64,000 bases of DNA from contig NZ_KE384008.1 of the NCBI RefSeq assembly GCF_000423345.1, forward strand, positions 314,857 to 378,856, read 5' to 3'. The notes beneath the pieces were generated by a model that made no database searches, had not been told where the DNA came from, and worked only from the letters and a program-made list of their open reading frames with translations. Shown here piece after piece: positions 49,580 through 59,937 of this stretch. The first letter of the stretch is position 1. The number at the start of each line of letters is the position of its first letter. Position numbers and translations under genes: made by a program. This stretch comes from Marinimicrobium agarilyticum DSM 16975. GTDB taxonomy: Bacteria; Pseudomonadota; Gammaproteobacteria; Pseudomonadales; Cellvibrionaceae.

Positions 49580-50261
49580 ATCCACAGCGGTGTTGCGCTG
49601 TCGCGAGGTGGAAAAAACCTATCGACAGGGGCCCCAGTCCGTGTCGGTGTTGAGCCAGATCAATATGAGCGTGGCCTCCGGCGAGCGGTTGGCCATTGTC
49701 GGGGCTTCCGGCTCGGGCAAGTCCACCCTGCTCAATATTCTGGGAGGGCTCGATTTGCCCGATAGCGGGGACGTCGAAGTGGCGGGGCAGTCGCTTCTGT
49801 CCCTGAGCGCGGACCAGCGGGGCCGGCTGCGCAACCGGCAACTGGGATTTGTCTATCAGTTCCACCACCTCCTACCCGAATTCAGTGCCCTGGAAAACGT
49901 CATGATGCCTCTGCTGATTGGTCGTCTGGAGCGGTCACGGGCTCGGGAGCGAGCAGCTTCCATGCTTGAGCGGGTGGGGCTTGGGCAGCGGTTGACCCAC
50001 AAACCCTCCGAGTTGTCCGGGGGCGAGCGCCAACGGGTGGCTATTGCCCGGGCGCTGGTGGCGAACCCGGCCTGTGTTCTGATGGATGAACCCACCGGAA
50101 ACCTCGACAGTCACACCGGTGAAGCCATTCAGGCGCTGATGACCGAATTGAACCGGGATATCGGAACCAGTTTCGTGGTGGTGACCCACGATATGACCCT
50201 GGCTCGGAGGATGGACCGGGTGCTGACGCTTCGGGAAGGAGCGCTGCATGAAAGCGAGTAG
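49572..50261 (+). CDS. lolD: Lipoprotein-releasing ABC ATPase LolD
   Basis: 229 residues. Walker [13 protein letters not shown], signature [15 protein letters not shown], Walker [16 protein letters not shown]. It energises LolCE. ATG 49572 overlaps the end of lolC; its own end overlaps lolE by 14 bases. The Q-loop region [18 protein letters not shown] is typical of LolD/MacB ATPases. Confidence 0.96.
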   Translation: MSESTAVLRCREVEKTYRQGPQSVSVLSQINMSVASGERLAIVGASGSGKSTLLNILGGLDLPDSGDVEVAGQSLLSLSADQRGRLRNRQLGFVYQFHHLLPEFSALENVMMPLLIGRLERSRARERAASMLERVGLGQRLTHKPSELSGGERQRVAIARALVANPACVLMDEPTGNLDSHTGEAIQALMTELNRDIGTSFVVVTHDMTLARRMDRVLTLREGALHESE

Positions 50262-51483
50262 TTTCACCTGGTTGATCGGCCGACGTTATGCGGTGTCGCG
50301 TCGGCACAGTCAGATGGTGTCGTTTATCTCTTCGGTGTCGATTGTCGGGCTGGTCATCGGCGTGGCCCTGTTGATCACGGTGCTCTCGATTATGAATGGC
50401 TTTGACCGGGAGCTGCGTGAGCGGATTCTGGGCATCATGCCCCATGGGGCGATCTATCATCGCGAGGGTATAGAAGACTATGAAGCGCTGGCCGAACGTG
50501 TCCGCCAGCGCCCCGGCATAACCTCCGCCGCGCCCTTTGTGCAGCTTGAGGGGCTATTGTCCCATCGACGCGAGGTGTCTCCTGTAAGCCTGTACGGCAT
50601 GCCGCCAGGGCAGCGGGAATCCCTCGCGGTGTTGACTGAATATCTGCCCGAGAATATTTGGCGCGCGTTGGCCGAGTCCACGCGTGGAGTACTGTTGGGA
50701 GCCGGACTGGCCCGTTCATTGGCCGTGGAGACGGGGGACAAACTGACGCTGGTGGTACCCTCCCGGGACGGGCAGGGCGCGCCCGGTATCCAGGCGTTGG
50801 AGGTGCTGGCGGTGTTTGATACCGGCACGGAGTTGGACAACAACCTCGCCTTGACCACTCTCGAGTTGGCCTCGGGCCTGACCGCCCATCCCGGGTCGGC
50901 CAGTGGTATCCGCCTCCAGGTGGACAATCTGTTTCAGGCCCCGGATCAGGTCCGCACGTTGCTCTACGAGTTGCCCTCGGGTTATTTCAGTACCGATTGG
51001 ACCCGCACGCACGGTAATCTGTATCAGGCCATCCACATGTCCAAACAGCTGGTCGGCCTGCTCCTGTTCCTGATCATTGCGATCGCGGCTTTCAATCTCG
51101 TCTCAACTCTGATCATGGTCGTTGTGGATAAACAGGGGGATATCGCCATCCTACGCACCCTGGGAGCATCCAGCATGGAAGTCCTGCGGATCTTCATGGT
51201 CCAGGGCGGCGTTATCGGGGTGGTGGGCACCAGTATTGGCGTCTTGCTCGGTGTCACTCTGTCGTACTGGGTGACGGATTGGGTTCAGTGGCTCGAAGGG
51301 CTGCTGGGCATCCAATTCCTTCATTCGGATGTGTATCCCATCAGCTATCTTCCATCGGACCTGCACTGGCCCGATGTGATGCGAGTGGCGGGCACCGCGC
51401 TGGTATTGAGTCTGCTGGCGAGCCTTTACCCGGCCTGGCGCGCGACCCGCGTCCAACCCGCGGATGCGCTGCGCTTCGAGTGA
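50248..51483 (+). CDS. lolE: Lipoprotein-releasing ABC permease LolE
   Basis: 411 residues, paralogue of LolC with the same four-helix FtsX architecture. Conserved: [51 protein letters not shown] and [14 protein letters not shown]. Third gene of lolCDE, so the operon retains two different permeases rather than the LolF homodimer. Confidence 0.94.
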   Translation: MKASSFTWLIGRRYAVSRRHSQMVSFISSVSIVGLVIGVALLITVLSIMNGFDRELRERILGIMPHGAIYHREGIEDYEALAERVRQRPGITSAAPFVQLEGLLSHRREVSPVSLYGMPPGQRESLAVLTEYLPENIWRALAESTRGVLLGAGLARSLAVETGDKLTLVVPSRDGQGAPGIQALEVLAVFDTGTELDNNLALTTLELASGLTAHPGSASGIRLQVDNLFQAPDQVRTLLYELPSGYFSTDWTRTHGNLYQAIHMSKQLVGLLLFLIIAIAAFNLVSTLIMVVVDKQGDIAILRTLGASSMEVLRIFMVQGGVIGVVGTSIGVLLGVTLSYWVTDWVQWLEGLLGIQFLHSDVYPISYLPSDLHWPDVMRVAGTALVLSLLASLYPAWRATRVQPADALRFE

Positions 51484-51485
51484 GG

Positions 51486-52022
51486 TCAGTCGTTGCGCGA
51501 GCGCTGGCTGGCACGGCGCTGTTTGCGCAGGTGCCAGCTGCGTACCACTGTCCAGCGCCAGAACAGCTGCATAACCACATACCCCAATACCCCGAAAACG
51601 AATCCGGATAATAGTGAGCCGACCAGCAGCGGCCGCCAGATCAGGTTGAATTCGTGCATCAACCAATGCCAGCTCAGCTCCAGCGATACGCTCACCGGAG
51701 GCAACCCGAGTAGCCAGCGCCCCAACTGGTAAGTGGCGAAGAACAGAGCAGGCATGGTCAGTGGATTGCTGATCCAAACCAGCGCCACGGAAATGGGCAG
51801 GTTGCAGTGGAATAGCAGCGCCAGTAGCGCAGCCATGGCCATTTGGCCGGGTAGGGGGATAAAGGCGACAAAAATCCCCACAAAAAAGGCCACTGAGACC
51901 GAGTGACGGTTCAAATGGAAGAGGTTGGGATCGTGAAGCAGGTCCCCGAGAAAGTGCAAAGCGGGATTGCTTTTGATGGCGTGCGCGCTGGGTATAAAAC
52001 GGCGTAATAACTTGCGTGCCAT
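51486..52022 (-). CDS. DUF2062 membrane protein
   Basis: 178 residues, two to three transmembrane helices (VSVAFFVGIFVAFIPLPGQMAMAALLALLF; PALFFATYQLGRWLL; LLSGFVFGVLGYVVMQLF). The motif ISNPLTMPALFF is the DUF2062 hallmark. Basic termini. Family function unknown. Confidence 0.85.
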   Translation of the reverse strand: MARKLLRRFIPSAHAIKSNPALHFLGDLLHDPNLFHLNRHSVSVAFFVGIFVAFIPLPGQMAMAALLALLFHCNLPISVALVWISNPLTMPALFFATYQLGRWLLGLPPVSVSLELSWHWLMHEFNLIWRPLLVGSLLSGFVFGVLGYVVMQLFWRWTVVRSWHLRKQRRASQRSRND

Positions 52023-52097
52023 ACTCGATCACATGCCGGCCGAAATAAAGAAGGCCATTATGCCTATCCTTACATGAAAAAACGATGATAGAAGGTG

Positions 52098-54254
52098 TCA
52101 GATGTTGCTTTGTTGCAGTGTTTTCGGCAATGCCTCAACTTCAGACAACAGGTGATCAAATCCGTTTTCCAACGTATCGTCCTCGTTGAACAGGTGACGC
52201 ACACGGGCCTGACACTCGTGCAGGGCGTTGTCGATCACGGTCTGTTTGGCCTCGTTCAGCTTCAGGGCGGCGGCCACCCGTCGCATCTGCTCCGCCAGGG
52301 TATCTACCAGCCGTTGCGTTTCCTCCGCTTGAAAGGCGTAGCGAATTTCCATGTTCACCAGGGTGTTATGGGTGTCAGTGGACCACTCGTTCAACGCTTG
52401 GCTCTGATGCTGTTGAGTGTGCGTTAACGCCAGGGCTTCGGCGCGGGCGCTGGCGAGAGTGAGCAAAGCATGCAGGAGTGCTTCAGTGTCCTGAAGCTGG
52501 GCCGGGTCGGAGGAGGGGTTCTTCAGCAGCAGGTGGACATGATGGTGAACAAACAGAATACCCTCGTTCAGATAGGCTTTCTCGCGGGTGGTCGTGGTGG
52601 TCCTGACCAGCTCGTGTTCACGCTCGCTGAAGGACTTGGAGGGGAAGTATTCCGCCTTTCCCAGGACTGAATCAAGGACAAAACCCGCAGTGAGTCTGGC
52701 GCGTTTGAGCGTGTCGATCATCGCCATGGCCAGCTCTTCCGGCGTCTGCGCCTGTAAACTGAGCTGGGCGAATTCGCTCAGGGTAGCGTCCTGCTCAGCC
52801 TTGGCGAGGGTCTGTTCCAGCCGGCTGGCCATGGCTTCCAGTTCCTTGCGCAGAGGGCTCTCATCGTCGGGCTCCGGTGCCGGCGGAGGTTCGTGCAGCT
52901 GGTTGTAGAGCATGTCTACTTCGCTCTCCAGCGCCAGAATGCAGTGCTCGCACTCCTTGACCAGCTGTTCAAGGCGCCCCAATTCCCGGCGCTGCTGGTC
53001 GTCGGGTTCCGAGTTGGCTGGCAAAGCCTCCTGCAGATGGGTCAATTCACTTTGTAAATCCACGATGAGGTTGCGTTGGCGGGTATTGTTCTGTCTTAGT
53101 TGCTGTATCTCGATTCTGGAGTAGCTCGGGGCGCCCGCAGAAGGGGGGCGACCGGTGTTCATGGACTTGACGCTGTCCGCCATGTTCGTGTGAATCACTT
53201 TCAACGTTTCCTCAATGTGACTCATGGCCTCGCTGCGCCCCTCTTCGCTTTCGAGGCTGGCAGTGGGCTCGCTACCGCTTTTGGCGATAGGGGGCGGTTC
53301 GTGCTGCCCCAAGGCCTTGATGTGTTGTTGGGAACGGTAAAGTTCCGCTTCGAGCCGGCGGATAGTGTGCTCAAGTGTCTCCCGTTGCTCGTTGGTACGC
53401 TCCGATGGGTATTCCGATGTGTAGTCCCGGAAGCCCCGGATCAGGTCGGCATGCAGGCGTTGGTTATCGGCGGCGAAGTGTTCGATATTGGTCATGCGAC
53501 GTTCTTGGTGGGCGGGCGGGCCTTCTGGCGCACTGTGCAGAACTTTCTGCAACTGCTCTTTGAGTGCGCCCGCATCGGTGTCCTGGGACAGGCTGAGGAT
53601 GTCGTTGATATGTCTCAGTTTGTCGATCGTGATCTGGTTTTCCCGCTGGACCTGTTCCAGTTCCTCCCGTTTGTTCTGGTTCAGGGTCAGTTTGCGCTGC
53701 AGGTCGCGACTGAGCTTTTCGAAGCCTTTGAGTTTTTCCACTCGCTGCTGCAGCAGCTTGATCTGGTTGTTGCGCTGGCGGCCCTCACGGGCGGGCTGAC
53801 GCTCGGCGATCCAGCGCACTATGTCGTACAGCTGTTTTTCCAGAAGCCCCCAGGGGTCGCCCGAGGCCTGGGTCTTTCGAAAAGCTCGCTCTTCCGCCTC
53901 GCAATAGAGGTAGCGAAGGGCCGCGACTTTGGCGCTGAAGGGTTGCTCAGGGGCCAGTCGGGGCAGGTTGGCCTGGGTGATACTGTGATAGCGCTCTTGC
54001 GCCTCGCTTTTCAGTTGCTCGAGGTACTGGCCAAAAGTCGTTTGCGATTGCTCTTCACGTTGAGCTCCAGACGCCGTGTTCTGACGGGCGCGTTCGCTTC
54101 GCAGAGAGTCGCGCAAACGCTGGTACGCCGCCAGCAGGCGCTGCTGCTGAAGGCGTTCGCGCCGCAACAATACACCCAATAAGGCGGCGGTCAATAACAG
54201 TACGAACACCAACTCCCCGAGGACGATGGTGGTCAGTGTCAGTGGATCCGGCAT
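52098..54254 (-). CDS. Large membrane-anchored coiled-coil protein
   Basis: 718 residues. One N-terminal membrane helix (IVLGELVFVLLLTAALLGVLL), then long heptad stretches (about 30-160, 165-225, 285-315, 385-480) separated by acidic/Pro linkers (APEPDDESP). About 490-640 resembles a degenerate GAF-like domain (SEFAQLSLQAQTPEELAMAMIDTLKRA, FSEREHELV), an inference from local pattern only. The last 100 residues are helical. No kinase, HAMP or GGDEF domain. Divergent from comEC. Function unknown. Confidence 0.6.
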   Translation of the reverse strand: MPDPLTLTTIVLGELVFVLLLTAALLGVLLRRERLQQQRLLAAYQRLRDSLRSERARQNTASGAQREEQSQTTFGQYLEQLKSEAQERYHSITQANLPRLAPEQPFSAKVAALRYLYCEAEERAFRKTQASGDPWGLLEKQLYDIVRWIAERQPAREGRQRNNQIKLLQQRVEKLKGFEKLSRDLQRKLTLNQNKREELEQVQRENQITIDKLRHINDILSLSQDTDAGALKEQLQKVLHSAPEGPPAHQERRMTNIEHFAADNQRLHADLIRGFRDYTSEYPSERTNEQRETLEHTIRRLEAELYRSQQHIKALGQHEPPPIAKSGSEPTASLESEEGRSEAMSHIEETLKVIHTNMADSVKSMNTGRPPSAGAPSYSRIEIQQLRQNNTRQRNLIVDLQSELTHLQEALPANSEPDDQQRRELGRLEQLVKECEHCILALESEVDMLYNQLHEPPPAPEPDDESPLRKELEAMASRLEQTLAKAEQDATLSEFAQLSLQAQTPEELAMAMIDTLKRARLTAGFVLDSVLGKAEYFPSKSFSEREHELVRTTTTTREKAYLNEGILFVHHHVHLLLKNPSSDPAQLQDTEALLHALLTLASARAEALALTHTQQHQSQALNEWSTDTHNTLVNMEIRYAFQAEETQRLVDTLAEQMRRVAAALKLNEAKQTVIDNALHECQARVRHLFNEDDTLENGFDHLLSEVEALPKTLQQSNI

Positions 54255-54423
54255 GGTCTATCCGTCAGCCTCTCGCTTTCGCCCCTCCTGAGCCGTCTCC
54301 GTCAACCAATAAAGTGGGCTGGATCACAAATTCCATGATTGGTGTGAGTATAGACGCTATCTACCTTGGTGGGGTTCTCTATCTTGGCGCATAATGATGG
54401 CGTTCTGCTGGCAAGGATGCACG

Positions 54424-56751
54424 ATGAACCGCTTTCGGATATCACTTCCCTTTCGTTGTTTGCCCCTGACGCTTGCGCTCGGCATCGCGCTTTCGGCGTT
54501 CGTGTCGGCGTTGCCCTCCATTCACTGGTTCTGGCTGCTGCCGTTCCTGCCCCTTCTGCTTTGGCGCGCCGATATTGGTCGGCAGGGGCTGTTCCTGGTG
54601 GCCCTCGGCTTTTTCTGGGGCATGGCCCACGGCCACTGCCAGCTCGCGCACCGTTTGCCGCCAGCCTACCAGGATACGGATCTAACCGTGACCGGAACGT
54701 TTGTCGGGCTCCCGGATCACGATCCGCGCCGCGAGCGTGCCCTGATGGCCGTAGAGTCGTTGAAAATCCCGGGTGGGGCCCGGCTCCAATGGCCGTTGAG
54801 ACGAATCCGCGTCAGCTGGTACGGCGGCCCGGCACTGCACAGCGGCGAACGCTGGCAGTTGCGGCTGCGGCTCAAACGCCCCCGGGGTTTCGTGAATCCC
54901 GGCGGCTTTGATTACCAGCTGTGGCTGATGCGACAGCAAGTGGACGCCACCGGTTACGTTCGGGCCGCTCCAGAGAACCGACGGCTTGGTTCGGCCGATC
55001 CCCTCTCGTTGAGCCACTGGCGGGAGCAGGCCCGGGACTGGCTGGCCGAGAATCCATCTCTTGAACATCCCGCCTTGCTCCGAGCGCTGTTGGTGGGCGA
55101 TCGCTCGGGGTTGAATGGGGAGCAATGGGCGCTGCTGACCGAAACCGGCACCAATCACCTGCTGGCCATTTCCGGCCTTCATATCGGATTCGTGGCGGTA
55201 TTGGGGTTTGCGCTTGGGGCCGGGTTGGGGCGGCTGTTCAATCTCGGGTTCCGGGGTGGGGTCGCGAGTGCGACCGGTCACGCTCTGGCGTTGATGTTTG
55301 CCCTCGGCTACAGCGCGCTGGCGGGGTTCAGTATTCCCACGCAGCGGGCACTGATCATGGTCGTGGTCGTGCAGTTGGCCCTCTTGTGTCGCCGTCGGGT
55401 GCGGGCGATGGATGCTTTGTCGCTGGCGTTGTTGGCGGTTCTGATGTTCGACCCGCTTGCGGTTTTTGATACCGGCTTCTGGCTGAGCTTCGCCGCCGTG
55501 GCGGTGTTGCTGCTGGCTTTTGGAGGGCGACGGCAGGGAGGTCGCCGAGAGGGCTGGCGCTCCCCGGCACTGCAGCGCCTGTTTGAAGCCCAGTGGGTCA
55601 TATTTGTGGGCCTGCTGGTACCGCTGCTGTTGCTGACCGGCGAGGCCACGCTTCTTTCCCCGCTCGCCAATACCCTGGCCATTCCCATTGTCACCCTGTT
55701 GGTGGTGCCCTGGTTGCTGGGGGCGGTGCTGGTGTCGTCACTGCTGCCGGAGCTGGGAGGCTGGGGGCTCTGGTGTGCCGATCGCGGCCTGGACCTTTTG
55801 CTATTGTGGCTCGAGAGCTTCACCTCGCTCCGATCCTGGGCCACGGTGCATCCGACGGTTTCGGGGGCCAGTCTGGCGCTCGCCTTGCTGGGTGTTCTGC
55901 TGTGTCTGCTGCCCAGAGGACTGCCCGCCCGATGGTTGGGGTTGCCGGCAATCGCGTTGGCGCTGTGCCTGCCCGACGCCACGGCGCCGGCATTGCGGCT
56001 GACCATGCTCGATGTGGGGCAGGGCTTGGCAATGGTTGTGCAGACGCCCGATCATAGCCTGGTGTATGATACCGGGCCGGCTTATAGCGACCGGATGGAT
56101 GCCGGCAGCGCCATTATTGCCCCTTATCTGCGACGTCTGGGCGTGAGTCGGTTGGATGCGGTGGTGATCAGCCATCGTCACGACGATCACGCCGGCGGCT
56201 TTTCAGGGTTGACCCGCGAAATCGGCGCCGAGCGCGTCTGGGCGGGAGAGCCCAGCCGGCTTTCCGGAGCGAAAGACTGTCACCACCGGGCAGAGTGGCG
56301 CTGGAATGACGTACGGTTTCGCTTTCTTCACGCGGGCTTTCCCGAAGCGCCGAACCCCAATAATCGCTCTTGTGTTCTCTGGATCCAGTATCGGGATCAA
56401 CACATTGTATTGGCGGGGGATATCGAGCGGGAAGTCGAGTGGCGCCTTGTGGGTCAGGGTGTTCTTCCCGAGGCTCTGGCGCTGTTGCAGGTGCCGCACC
56501 ATGGGGCCTTGAGCTCCTCGACACCAGTGTGGGTGGCGCACACGCGGCCCGAAACAGCACTGGTGAGCGCGGCGTATCAGGGGCGGCACGGACATCCGGC
56601 AGCAGACGTCGTGGAACGTTATCGCGCCCAGGGCAGTCAGGTAGTAAACACCGCTACCAAGGGTGCGCTGGTGTTCGAATGGAACCGGGAAGGGAAACGC
56701 TCAGCGCATTTCGAGCGCATCCATCGGCGTCGGTGGTGGTACGTGGAGTAA
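54424..56751 (+). CDS. comEC: ComEC/Rec2 DNA-uptake channel
   Basis: 775 residues. N-terminal DUF4131 region with membrane helices and a periplasmic OB-like part, the Competence domain (GTNHLLAISGLHIGFVAVLGFALG) with multiple helices, and a C-terminal metallo-beta-lactamase-like domain with SHRHDDHAGG and a later PHHGA. Transports one DNA strand across the inner membrane in natural transformation. The gene appears intact. ATG 54424, with AAGGA upstream, is preferred over 54394. Confidence 0.92.
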   Translation: MNRFRISLPFRCLPLTLALGIALSAFVSALPSIHWFWLLPFLPLLLWRADIGRQGLFLVALGFFWGMAHGHCQLAHRLPPAYQDTDLTVTGTFVGLPDHDPRRERALMAVESLKIPGGARLQWPLRRIRVSWYGGPALHSGERWQLRLRLKRPRGFVNPGGFDYQLWLMRQQVDATGYVRAAPENRRLGSADPLSLSHWREQARDWLAENPSLEHPALLRALLVGDRSGLNGEQWALLTETGTNHLLAISGLHIGFVAVLGFALGAGLGRLFNLGFRGGVASATGHALALMFALGYSALAGFSIPTQRALIMVVVVQLALLCRRRVRAMDALSLALLAVLMFDPLAVFDTGFWLSFAAVAVLLLAFGGRRQGGRREGWRSPALQRLFEAQWVIFVGLLVPLLLLTGEATLLSPLANTLAIPIVTLLVVPWLLGAVLVSSLLPELGGWGLWCADRGLDLLLLWLESFTSLRSWATVHPTVSGASLALALLGVLLCLLPRGLPARWLGLPAIALALCLPDATAPALRLTMLDVGQGLAMVVQTPDHSLVYDTGPAYSDRMDAGSAIIAPYLRRLGVSRLDAVVISHRHDDHAGGFSGLTREIGAERVWAGEPSRLSGAKDCHHRAEWRWNDVRFRFLHAGFPEAPNPNNRSCVLWIQYRDQHIVLAGDIEREVEWRLVGQGVLPEALALLQVPHHGALSSSTPVWVAHTRPETALVSAAYQGRHGHPAADVVERYRAQGSQVVNTATKGALVFEWNREGKRSAHFERIHRRRWWYVE

Positions 56752-56802
56752 GGGTTGCGGGGGAAAATTGTGACAGGGTGTTTTCCCGGTTGAAAAAGTC
56801 TG

Positions 56803-56811
56803 TGCTATCTT
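56803..56811 (+). promoter_or_regulatory. Candidate extended -10 for exbBD
   Basis: TGC-TATCTT lies 72 bases before the exbB GTG, shortly after comEC. No clear -35. Confidence 0.4.
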
Positions 56812-56882
56812 GCGCCCCTATCGGCGCGAATGCCGCCTTGTAAACCCGAACAACAAAACAGACCCGAAAGAGGATCGATTCA

Positions 56883-57509
56883 GTGTTTGACATTATTACC
56901 GCTGGCGGCTGGCTGATGGTGCCGATCATTTTCTGTTCCATATTGGTGATCGCCATTGGCGCTGAGCGTTACTGGACGCTCAACCCGAAGAAAATCGCCC
57001 CGCGTCATCTTCTGGCTCAGGTCTGGAGCTGGATTAAAAACAACCAACTGGATGCGAGCAAGTTGCGGGAGCTGAAACAATCGTCCCCGCTGGGTCGTAT
57101 CCTCGCCGCCGGCCTGAGCAACTCCCGCCATGGTCGCGATGTGATGAAAGACAGCATTCAGGAAGCCGCCAGCCAGGTCATTCACGATATGGAGCGGTAC
57201 CTCACCATTCTCAGTACCATTGCCAACATCGCGCCGCTGCTGGGTCTGCTCGGTACGGTCATCGGGATGATCAAGGTCTTCACCGCCATCATGCTGGAGG
57301 GGACGGGCAACGCCGGGGTACTGGCCGGCGGCATATCCGAGGCATTGATCACCACCGCCGCCGGTTTGACTGTGGCCATTCCGGCGATGATTCTCCACCG
57401 GTTCTTTCAGCGCCGCGTCGATACCATCGTTGTCACGATGGAGGAAGAAGCGGTCAAGCTCGTTGACGCGCTCCACAGTGATCGCCGCGTCGATGTGAAA
57501 TCGAGCTGA
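56883..57509 (+). CDS. exbB: ExbB/TolQ-family proton channel
   Basis: 208 residues, three membrane helices (AGGWLMVPIIFCSILVIAIG; ILSTIANIAPLLGLLGTVIGMIKVF; GISEALITTAAGLTVAIPAMIL). The MotA/TolQ/ExbB motif is intact. With ExbD it couples the proton gradient to TonB-type energisation of the envelope. GTG start with GAGG upstream. No tonB gene is adjacent, as is usual for this exbB-exbD-lpxK arrangement. Confidence 0.9.
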   Translation: MFDIITAGGWLMVPIIFCSILVIAIGAERYWTLNPKKIAPRHLLAQVWSWIKNNQLDASKLRELKQSSPLGRILAAGLSNSRHGRDVMKDSIQEAASQVIHDMERYLTILSTIANIAPLLGLLGTVIGMIKVFTAIMLEGTGNAGVLAGGISEALITTAAGLTVAIPAMILHRFFQRRVDTIVVTMEEEAVKLVDALHSDRRVDVKSS

Positions 57510-57540
57510 GGCTGATCGGAGCGAGCTGAGACTAATCGGA
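57501..57540 (+). repeat. 20-bp tandem duplication across the exbB stop
   Basis: GAGCTGAGGCTGATCGGA and GAGCTGAGACTAATCGGA (16/18 identical) stand in tandem; the first copy contains the exbB TGA. Probably a recent slippage duplication that lengthened the exbB-exbD gap. Confidence 0.75.
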
Positions 57541-57555
57541 GAAAGGAGCGAGCGG

Positions 57556-57981
57556 GTGCAATTTCGACGTCAACCTCGAGAAAACGACAGCATCAATCTG
57601 ACGCCATTGATCGACGTGGTGTTTTTGCTGCTGATTTTCTTTATGGTGTCCACCACCTTTACCAAAGAAACTCACTTGAATATCGATCTGCCGGAGGCCG
57701 ATGGAGACCCCTCAGAAGAGGCTGCCCGGGCGCCCATCGACATCGTGATTACCGCCGAAGGGGCTTATTCGGTCAATGGACGCAGCCTGGTGAACAGCAA
57801 AATCGCCACGCTGAAATCCGCCCTGGAAAAAGTGTCGGAAGGGGACAGCGAACTGCCTCTGACCATCACCGCGGATGCACAGGCGCCCCACGAGAGTGTG
57901 GTGCGAGCCATGGATGCGGCCGGTCAACTGGGTTTCGTTCACCTGAGTATCACGACCCGACGACCCGAGTCCGGGGAGTGA
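57556..57981 (+). CDS. exbD: ExbD/TolR-family protein
   Basis: 141 residues. The single helix VVFLLLIFFMVSTTF is preceded by NLTPLIDV, which holds the proton-pathway Asp. The periplasmic domain follows (DLPEADGD, HESVVRAMDAAGQLGFVHLSIT). GTG start with AAAGGAG upstream. Partner of the ExbB-like protein. Confidence 0.9.
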   Translation: MQFRRQPRENDSINLTPLIDVVFLLLIFFMVSTTFTKETHLNIDLPEADGDPSEEAARAPIDIVITAEGAYSVNGRSLVNSKIATLKSALEKVSEGDSELPLTITADAQAPHESVVRAMDAAGQLGFVHLSITTRRPESGE

Positions 57982-58003
57982 TGTTGTTGCCGGGGCACTG
58001 ATC

Positions 58004-59035
58004 ATGGTCGCGAGTTCCCTATTGGAAAAAGCGTGGTATGACGGGAGTCGCTGGGTACATACGTTGCGACCACTGAGCTGGCTGTTTACCCGGCTGGCGG
58101 CGCGCCGTCGCGAGCGCTTGAGCGCGGATGCGCAGGCCGCTGGCGTGGCGGTGGTGATCGTGGGTAACATCAGCGTCGGCGGCACGGGCAAAACGCCCCT
58201 GATCATCGCTCTGGTCAAACGTCTGCAGCAGGAGGGTTACCGGCCCGGCGTTATCAGTCGTGGCTACGGTGGCCGGGCCCCAAGCTATCCATTGATGGTG
58301 GAGCGCGATACCCCCGTGGCCCACAGCGGCGATGAACCGGCGGCCATTGCCCGAGCCACCGGTTGCCCGGTCTGCGTCAGTCCGGACCGGGTGTTGGCCG
58401 CCAAGGAGCTCAACGTCAAAGGCTGCGATATCATTCTCAGCGACGACGGTCTGCAGCACTACCGCCTGGCCAGGGATCTTGAAATCGCCGTCGTCGATGG
58501 TGAGCGGGCCTTCGGCAATGGCTTTTGCCTGCCTGCCGGCCCCTTGCGCGAGCCCATTGAACGGTTAAACGGTGTGGACTGGGTGATCGTCAACGGTGCG
58601 CTGGAAAACGTCAAACGTCAGGCGCTCGATATCGATACCCCCATGCACGTCATGAGAGTGGAGCCCGATGCCTGGCATTCGGTGGCCGATGAACAGGAGC
58701 GACCGCTTTCGATTTTTCAGCCAGGCCAACCGGTGCACGCCGTGGCGGGTATTGGGCACCCGGAGCGGTTTTTCCAGACCCTGGCGGATATGGGGCTCAA
58801 CCCCCATTGTCATCGCTTCCCGGATCACTACGTTTACCGGCCCAAAGACCTCAACCTGAAACCACCCCTGCCGTTGGTCATGACCGCGAAGGACGCGGTA
58901 AAATGCCAACCTTTCGCCGAACCCAATTGGTGGTACCTTTCGGTCAGCGCCGCGCTTTCCGACGCTTTCTGGGAAACGTTTCTGCCCCGCGTCAAGGCTT
59001 TGGTACAGAACTCAACCCGGACTCCCAACTCATGA
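58004..59035 (+). CDS. lpxK: Tetraacyldisaccharide 4'-kinase
   Basis: 343 residues. LpxK phosphorylates the lipid A disaccharide at 4'. The Walker A loop [39 protein letters not shown] and MTAKDAVKC are all typical. An amphipathic/hydrophobic N-terminus mediates membrane contact. The stop overlaps the kdsB start (ATGA). Confidence 0.95.
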   Translation: MVASSLLEKAWYDGSRWVHTLRPLSWLFTRLAARRRERLSADAQAAGVAVVIVGNISVGGTGKTPLIIALVKRLQQEGYRPGVISRGYGGRAPSYPLMVERDTPVAHSGDEPAAIARATGCPVCVSPDRVLAAKELNVKGCDIILSDDGLQHYRLARDLEIAVVDGERAFGNGFCLPAGPLREPIERLNGVDWVIVNGALENVKRQALDIDTPMHVMRVEPDAWHSVADEQERPLSIFQPGQPVHAVAGIGHPERFFQTLADMGLNPHCHRFPDHYVYRPKDLNLKPPLPLVMTAKDAVKCQPFAEPNWWYLSVSAALSDAFWETFLPRVKALVQNSTRTPNS

Positions 59036-59790
59036 GCTTCCACGTTATCATTCCCGCCCGCTATGCCTCCTCGCGTCTGCCCGCCAAGCCGTTGCGGGAT
59101 ATTGCGGGCAAGCCGATGATTCAACATGTTTACGAGCGCGCCTGCGAAAGCGGAGCCGAATCCGTCACGATTGCGACGGACGACGCCCGAATCCAGACCG
59201 CGGCCGAGGCGTTCGGCGCGCGGGTGTGTATGACGTCAGATCAACACCAGTCGGGCACGGATCGTTTGCAGGAAGTGGTGGCCCAGCTGAAGCTGGCGGA
59301 TGAGGCGATTGTGGTGAATGTGCAGGGGGATGAACCCTTGATTCCCGCCGCGGTCATTGATCAGGTGGCGGCCAATCTCGCGGCTGATGGGAAGGCGAGT
59401 GTGGCGACCTTGTGCGAGCCGATTGAGTCGGTGGAGGATTTTTGCAATCCGAATATCGTGAAGGTGGTTATGGACACGGACGGCCGGGCGTTGTATTTCA
59501 GTCGCGCGCCGATACCCTATCCGCGGGATGCGTTTGCGGGGGAGGGGAGGGCTCTGCCTGAGGGTTTGTCGGCGCGTCGGCATATTGGGATTTATGCGTA
59601 TCGCGTTGGATTGTTGCATCGCTTTGTGTCTTGGCCTCAGGCGCCGCTCGAGCGGTTTGAGTCGTTGGAGCAGTTGCGGGTAATGTGGCAGGGTGAAACG
59701 ATTCACGTGGCTGAAGCTTGTGAGGCTGTGCCTGGTGGGGTTGATACCGAAGCGGATCTTGAGCGTGTTCGGCTTCTGTTCCTTGGTTGA
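59032..59790 (+). CDS. kdsB: CMP-KDO synthetase
   Basis: 252 residues. It activates KDO with CTP for LPS inner core assembly. [32 protein letters not shown] begins the nucleotidyltransferase fold; [21 protein letters not shown] and HIGIYAYR are conserved. ATG 59032 overlaps the lpxK stop; the longer frame from 58807 is a shadow of lpxK. The distal half becomes noticeably G+T rich on this strand. Pseudomonads have a small gene between lpxK and kdsB that is absent here. Confidence 0.95.
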   Translation: MSFHVIIPARYASSRLPAKPLRDIAGKPMIQHVYERACESGAESVTIATDDARIQTAAEAFGARVCMTSDQHQSGTDRLQEVVAQLKLADEAIVVNVQGDEPLIPAAVIDQVAANLAADGKASVATLCEPIESVEDFCNPNIVKVVMDTDGRALYFSRAPIPYPRDAFAGEGRALPEGLSARRHIGIYAYRVGLLHRFVSWPQAPLERFESLEQLRVMWQGETIHVAEACEAVPGGVDTEADLERVRLLFLG

Positions 59791-59825
59791 TTCTTTTGGT
59801 AGATGGGTAAGTTCTTTTTGAGTCC

Positions 59826-59937
59826 GGCGACTGGGACTGTATACCGGTTGGAGACCCGCCGTGAACCCATCCATGGGGGCTTCTCATCGGCATCCATGCC
59901 TCAGAGAGTCTCCAACCGGTATACAGTCCCAGTCGCC
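59826..59937. repeat. Composite inverted repeat A with CATGGATG palindromes
   Basis: A perfect 30-base inverted repeat (59826-59855 and 59908-59937; key core TATACCGGTTGGAGAC and its complement) encloses 52 bases. The enclosed part has two short palindromes, CCCATCCATGGG (59866-59877) and GGCATCCATGCC (59889-59900). On the minus strand both read CATGGATG. No open frame of note. It begins 36 bases after the kdsB stop and could fold into a long cruciform or RNA hairpin. Confidence 0.92.
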
